Assembly (NCBI RefSeq): GCF_024868665.1 | Contig: NC_079905.1 | Coordinates: 7,108,879 to 7,172,878 of the forward strand | Direction of reading: 5' to 3' | Origin: Triplophysa rosa | Lineage: Eukaryota > Chordata > Actinopteri > Cypriniformes > Nemacheilidae | Length of the DNA stretch: 64,000 bases | Shown here: in pieces, positions 59,393 through 64,000 of the stretch | Numbering within the stretch: position 1 is the stretch's first letter | How the letters are laid out: every line of letters begins with the position of its first letter | Notes under the pieces: generated by a model | Databases searched by the model: none | The model's input: only the letters and a program-made list of their open reading frames with translations | Told to the model about the DNA's origin: nothing | Position numbers and translations under genes: made by a program

Positions 59393-60276
59393 CCACATCT
59401 CTAGTGCCCACTGCTCGTTTTGAGAAAGCCATTTGTGGGCAGAGCCACGATCCAGAATAAACAACTGCTCCTGTGTTTGATTGACAGCTGTGTAGCGGAT
59501 GCTCAGTTTGGGGTTTGGTATGAGCGCAGCGGAGAGGAGTCGACAGCCAGCTGCCAGGTACATGCTCTCGGTTACATCCTCGACTTCGCCCTGCCTAAAA
59601 TGAAAATTTTTGATATACTGGCAACCACTTTGACAGTGCGGTTCAGACCAGTTCACAAATCCATTAATGTTTAACTCACCGTCTGAGTGTGATGCTTATG
59701 GGCTGGGAGGATCCAGTGGGGGCCTGAAGGTGTGCTTTAATGGATGTGATGAACATTTCGAAGGCCAGCGTCATCTCAATCTCAGTGAGACTACAAGGCA
59801 GAAACAAAGAGTCTTGTTCGCACACCACCGCAGAGTAATAGCCAGCTGACCGAGCACCTGGAACAGAAAACACAAACAGCACACTGGATATGTAGAGCAA
59901 ATGTGCACTTTTATATAAAACACGCTTTGATATTCATTAAAAAAAAGATTTTTAGTTCTAAAAGTTCTAAAAACTGAGGTTGATTGTAAGAAATATAAAA
60001 GACATTTTTAATAATGTCATCAGAATAAAAAAATCCTCAGGAAATGAAAATCACAAAAGCTGTAAGACTCACGATTGAAGAGAGTTCTGGCGCAGTTCCA
60101 GTTGTTCTGCTTGCCCAGTTTGTGGATGAGGTTCTGTAGCTGAGCGGTTTCAGGAACCACACCCTGTGCAAACATAAACTCAAGAATATCCGCTGCAACC
60201 GGTAATGTCTGCTTCTTCACGCACAGACGCAGATGAGCGTTGAACATTTCAGTATACTCATCTACCTGCACACCAT
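59393..60276 (-). CDS. topaz1: TOPAZ1, three C-terminal exons
   Basis: On the - strand: 60276-60073, 59857-59680 and 59594-59393, with GT-AG borders and consistent phases, about 195 codons. The protein reads AHLRLCVKKQTLPVAADILEF, IHKLGKQNNWNCARTLFNR, LTEIEMTLAFEMFI, then LSAALIPNPK, YTAVNQTQEQLF and SAHKWLSQNEQWALEMW. These match the helical-repeat C-terminal region of TOPAZ1 (testis and ovary specific PAZ domain protein 1), which in mouse is needed for male meiosis and piRNA/long-RNA control in germ cells. The last visible exon ends at a strong GTAAGT; read-through would stop two codons later. A final short exon probably lies below 59386 but was not found. 5' exons must lie beyond 60276, across the L2 insertion, or outside the window. 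Symbol assigned from remembered resemblance. Confidence 0.75.
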
Positions 60277-60360
60277 CTGGGAAAGTGAATTCAAAGTTGA
60301 ATTATGTTAAACAGAAAAATGCATTTTAGTATACTTTAAAATGGTGATCGGCTGATATCA

Positions 60361-60656
60361 GGCAGGGCTCGACATTAACACTTGTCCGGGACAAGTGAAT
60401 GTTTTGTATGGGCCACTGAGAGAGAATTTTACTTGCCCGACCGGACAAGTAACTTGAAAAATAATAATAATAACAGTGCTACGAAAAAATTGGTCTGTGC
60501 TCAGAACAGGTACATTAGACAGAGTTGCGTGTTTTAATGAATCGTGTTTGTGTGTGACAATAATCAATAGCGCACCGCATTGAGTCCATATAACTAGATG
60601 CGGACGCAGAATCCTGTTATTTGCTTTAAATACGTCATCTGGCTGTTCTGAGTTTA
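60361..60656. mobile_element. hAT-like end into which L2 copy 2 inserted
   Basis: 'cagggctcgacattaacact' at 60364 is a typical hAT-like terminus, followed by the inverted motif pair 'cttgtccgggacaagtg'. The L2 sequence begins at about 60657. The rest of this element may continue after 62476. Confidence 0.4.
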
Positions 60657-60694
60657 AGGGCTCAGTCTTAGGGCCTCTGCTCTTCGCATTATAC

Positions 60695-61597
60695 ATGCTA
60701 CCTCTAGGAGATATAATAAAGCGACACGGAGTTAGCTTTCATTGTTATGCTGATGATACTCAACTTTATATTTCCTCGAAGCCTCATGAAACACAGCAGT
60801 TCCATCGAATAATGGAATGCATAGTCGATATAAAAAACTGGATGAGTAACAACTTTTTATTACTGAACTCGGACAAAACGGAAGTGTTACTTATTGGACC
60901 GAAAACTGCTATAAGTAACAACCAAGAATACTGTTTAACTATTGACGGATGTTCCATAAAACCCTCGTCGTCAGCAAAGAATCTTGGCGTTCTATTCGAT
61001 AGTAATCTGTCATTTGAGAGCCACGTCGCCAACACCTGTAAAATTGCGTTTTTCCATTTTAAGAATATATCTAAACTACGTCATATGCTGTCAATCTCAG
61101 ATGCAGAGAAGTTAATTCATGCATTCATGACATCAAGACTAGATTACTGTAATGCACTGTTAGGTGGTTGCCCTGCAGGCTTATTACAAAAACTCCAATT
61201 GGTCCAAAACGCGGCAGCTCGAGTTCTTACACGTACAAAAAAGTATGAACATATTAGCCCGGTTCTGTCAACCTTGCACTGGTTACCTATAAAGCATCGC
61301 GTTAACTTTAAAATCTTGCTTATTACCTATAAAGCCTTACATGGTTTAGCTCCTCAGTACTTGAATGAACTCCTTTTGTATTACAGTCCTTCACGTGCAT
61401 TACGCTCTCAGGCGTCCTGTCAGTTGGTAATACCTAGAATTTCAAAATCAAGTGCAGGTGGTAGATCCTTTTCCTATCTAGCGCCTAAACTTTGGAATAG
61501 TCTTCCCTGCACTGTCCGGGAGGCAGACACACTCTGTCAGTTTAAATCTAGACTAAAGACGCATCTTTTTAATCTTGCATACACTACTCTTCCATAA
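60695..61597 (+). pseudogene. Truncated L2 reverse transcriptase fragment
   Basis: 300 codons including the YADDTQLY catalytic block near the N-terminus, but lacking RT blocks A and B. It therefore cannot encode a working enzyme, despite being open. Confidence 0.88.
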
Positions 61598-62224
61598 TAT
61601 AAATCTTCTGAGGGTTTAGGCTGCATTAGTTAGATCAACCGGAACCAAAAACACAACTGATGTACTTGTTGCATCAAAGAGTACAGAACAGTACTCTACT
61701 CTCAGCCAGTCTTGTCTCATTGTTCCAAGGTTACCACAGCGAGCAGGATGCAGTTCATGGCCTGACCTGATGGTAGAGCAGAGAATGGAAAGCGGCGACC
61801 TGACAAGAGCTGAGATAGAGCTGGATAAAGGATGCGGTCACTTGACACGTCTTCACTGCAAAATTTCAAATGCTATTAGATTATTAATGATAATCTTAAA
61901 TCTATAATTTGCTTTACTAGTAATTTTTTTATTTTTTTTTAGCCTTGTTGTGCAAGCACTGTCGAGCTTGTGCAGAGGCAACAGCTTTTGGCAGAGGGGA
62001 ACTGGAATCCCCTGGTTGGGCCTGGGTTCTCTGGAGTTTTGTTTTTCTCGATTGGAGTTTTGGGTTCCTCGCCACCGTTTGCATACTGTTGTGCACTATT
62101 TGCCTTGCCGGGGGGGGGCTGCTTTAGAATTTTAAAGTTTTACTTAATTAATATTGCATATAGGAATTTATAGTCCGTTTAATATTTGACCTGCGTTTCT
62201 CTTTTTTTATCTTAAATGTGTGCT

Positions 62225-62335
62225 TTCACTGTGCGTGCGTGTCTGTGTGTGTGTGTGTGTGTGTGCATGCTTGTCTGTGTGTGTGTTAGTACATGTGCAT
62301 ATTGTGTGTGTTGAGTGTTTCGTATATGGGTGTGT
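62225..62335. repeat. (GT)n-rich tract in L2 copy 2
   Basis: Shorter and more interrupted than the equivalent tract in copy 1. Confidence 0.85.
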
Positions 62336-62479
62336 CTGTCTTCTGTGTTTTCACCTTTTTCTTGTTTTTACAGGTACAACTTTAATTGTTTTGCTTATAG
62401 TCAATATGTCTCATGTACAGCTGCTTTGTAACAATGAAAATTGTAAAAAGCGTTATATAAATAAAGTTGAGCTGAGTGT

Positions 62480-63347
62480 CTGAGTGAATGAGGTGCACAG
62501 ATTAACATACTACATGGTCGTGGATTTGTCTGCGTCAGCACTATATGAGCTTAGAAAAGACATTAACTTCAATCTCCAGGGTTGCTCTGAGAGTTTATGT
62601 TACAAGCTTTTTACTGTTTGAGTGAAGCCATCGTCAAACACACTAAAACTCAAGGGTCTTCCCGACGCAACTTTCTTTTAGGTCTTTAGGTTTGTTTATT
62701 CTCGCACTTGCCTTTGCAATGCGAGTCTCTGGTTTATCCACACGAGTCTCTCAAAACGGGAGGTAGCAGTGCATCACGTTAAAAGCGCTCACGTGACGAG
62801 CATCATTGCGCAAGTTTTGCCTCAGCTTGCCTGAAGTTAAACTTTATTAAAACTATTAACAGCTTTAAAAAGCAACCTGACTTCTGAAATATGTGAGAAT
62901 GAGCTTTTTTCATATGCACGCGCAGATCACTGCACCCCTGCACGAGCAATGCGGGTGAGAGAGAACGCGCCGGACTGGAGCGGATCACGAAACTACAGAC
63001 AGAAAGATAACAAATATTTGATTTGTTAATTTGTTATGGGTAGATTAATTCACATGTTTTTTTCATCATAACGCCCAACTTGCAGAGCGCCGAGTTAACC
63101 ACACCTACTTATTTACATTCCAAATTTATAAACTGTAGTATACTATAGTAAGGTTCAAAATTTTCAGAATTTTACTGGCGTTTACTATAGTAAATAACAC
63201 AATAGTATACTACAGTAATTTATGTGGACAAATATACCTCTCATGTATAGTAAAACACCAGAATAAAAAGAACTTAGAAAAAAGAAATGAAATTTAGGTA
63301 AACAACAAATTATATGGCCCTAATTTATCCATATGTATGTAACATTA
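62480..63347. other. Intronic or intergenic DNA, no exon recognised
   Basis: Contains 'actatagta'/'tactatagt' inverted motifs at 63130-63215, suggesting another small repeat. No TOPAZ1 exon seen. Confidence 0.4.
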
Positions 63348-64000
63348 AAGGGGTCATATTGAGCGAATACATGTTTTTCTGTGTCTTTGGTGTGTTATAA
63401 GTTGCCCATGCATGTATTAGACACGTAAAATTGCAAAAATTAGTGTCAGAACAAACGATGCATTCTATCTAAAGGCGAATGCTCACCCAGACCTTCCTGA
63501 AACGCCTCGTGTAACCACACCCCCATGAATCTAAGTCATTTCGTGGTATGACTTAACTAAGACCGCCCAAATCTATACGCAAGTAAGGTGGGCGTGCCTG
63601 TAAATCTCAATGTATCGTCGCTGCCGCAGCCATGTCATGGAGACGCTGTGTGTTTCGTTGCGAAAAGAAAGCCTTTTTGTTTGCCCTTCCAAAAGATGAG
63701 ACAACTAAAAGCGAATGGTTACATTATTTACAATACTGTTCCAGAATAGTACAATCCGAATAGTCAAGTGTGTGCAGCGCATTTCACAGAAGATTTCTTC
63801 ATGAACCTGGGAGAGATCAAGGCCGGCTGTGCACGAAAGCTTTGTTAAAAAGTGGGCCAATTCCAACCATTACAACTTCGCAAGGACAGTCTGGTGCTTC
63901 AGATTCGCAGCCTGTAAATATATTTTCATTGTAAAAGACTTTGTTACGGACTAATGCGAGTTGAGTTTGTCATGTGTTTGTAGCGCATGTTGTTTCTTTG
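63348..64000 (+). mobile_element. THAP-encoding DNA transposon, copy 2 (cut by window end)
   Basis: 'ttaaaggggtcatattgagc' start, then almost identical to 40669-41320. In the THAP region (63632 onward) this copy has 'LPKD' where copy 1 has 'LLKD', nearer the THAP consensus. It carries an extra TAG at about 63762 ('gaatagtcaag'), and the frame break before the C-x2-H pair is shared with copy 1. It is therefore non-functional here too. Confidence 0.75.

Larger units (their letters stand above)
60657..62476 (+). mobile_element. L2-type retrotransposon copy 2
   Basis: Collinear with 52186-54070 and nearly identical. It starts abruptly inside the RT at 'agggctcagtcttagggcct' and ends with 'gttatataaataaagttgag' and a decayed repeat tail. 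It contains an open 300-codon C-terminal RT fragment (60695-61597) that differs from copy 1 by a single residue (Leu to Phe in the FFHLKNISK segment). A possible target duplication is 'tctgagt', seen near 60646 and 62479. Lies in the TOPAZ1 upstream intron. Confidence 0.88.

Noticed and set aside
1..64000. CRISPR arrays, operons, tRNA or rRNA genes
   Set aside because: No array of spaced direct repeats typical of CRISPR, no intact cloverleaf seen; all gene structure is eukaryotic. The only tRNA-like piece is a SINE fragment.

Overview
The window is vertebrate nuclear DNA, almost certainly from a teleost and most likely a cypriniform (carp, minnow or loach relative). The evidence is long introns with GT-AG borders, many simple-sequence tracts, a CCK precursor with a cyprinid-like signal peptide, and dense fish-type mobile elements (palindromic MITEs with AAAGGGATAGTTCACCC ends, L2-clade LINEs, hAT-like ends and a THAP-bearing element). 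No prokaryotic features are present. Nothing here was compared with a database; family names come from recognised protein motifs.

Layout. (1) 1446-5950, + strand: eleven 3'-terminal exons of a coiled-coil ciliary gene, best read as CFAP44. (2) 5951-8570: intergenic, with a 0.96-kb inverted-repeat element, a CpG-richer putative promoter and a MITE. (3) 8571-17785, + strand: TRAK1, an almost complete set of exons (954 codons by my splicing) with a second, alternative first coding exon at 11375-11438, then a 3' UTR with AATAAA signals up to about 19.09 kb. (4) 19177-26049: a nest of transposons inside transposons. It contains a small, fully open three-exon gene on the - strand (20684-22439, 111 aa) of unassigned function. 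(5) 27875-31230, - strand: cholecystokinin (cck), with TATA box, E-box, CRE-like site, a non-coding exon 1 and two coding exons. (6) 31.3-59.3 kb: gene-poor DNA with MITEs, a THAP-domain transposon, a near-perfect palindrome with 374-bp arms at 48562-49336, a broken LINE flanked by a 6-bp target duplication, and a 5'-truncated L2 element with a 527-codon ORF. (7) 59393-60276, - strand: three exons of TOPAZ1. They are followed by a second L2 copy almost identical to the first, and by a second THAP-element copy that runs off the window end.

The four host genes are not one pathway. CFAP44 is axonemal, TRAK1 is a mitochondrial/kinesin adaptor, CCK is a gut-brain peptide hormone and TOPAZ1 is a germ-cell protein. 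Their grouping reflects conserved vertebrate synteny: TRAK1 and CCK are neighbours on human 3p22, and TOPAZ1 lies nearby at 3p21.3. Points most worth a second look are the hidden three-exon gene inside the transposon nest, the long palindrome, the Asn-type CCK-8 peptide, the alternative TRAK1 first exon and the paired young transposon copies.
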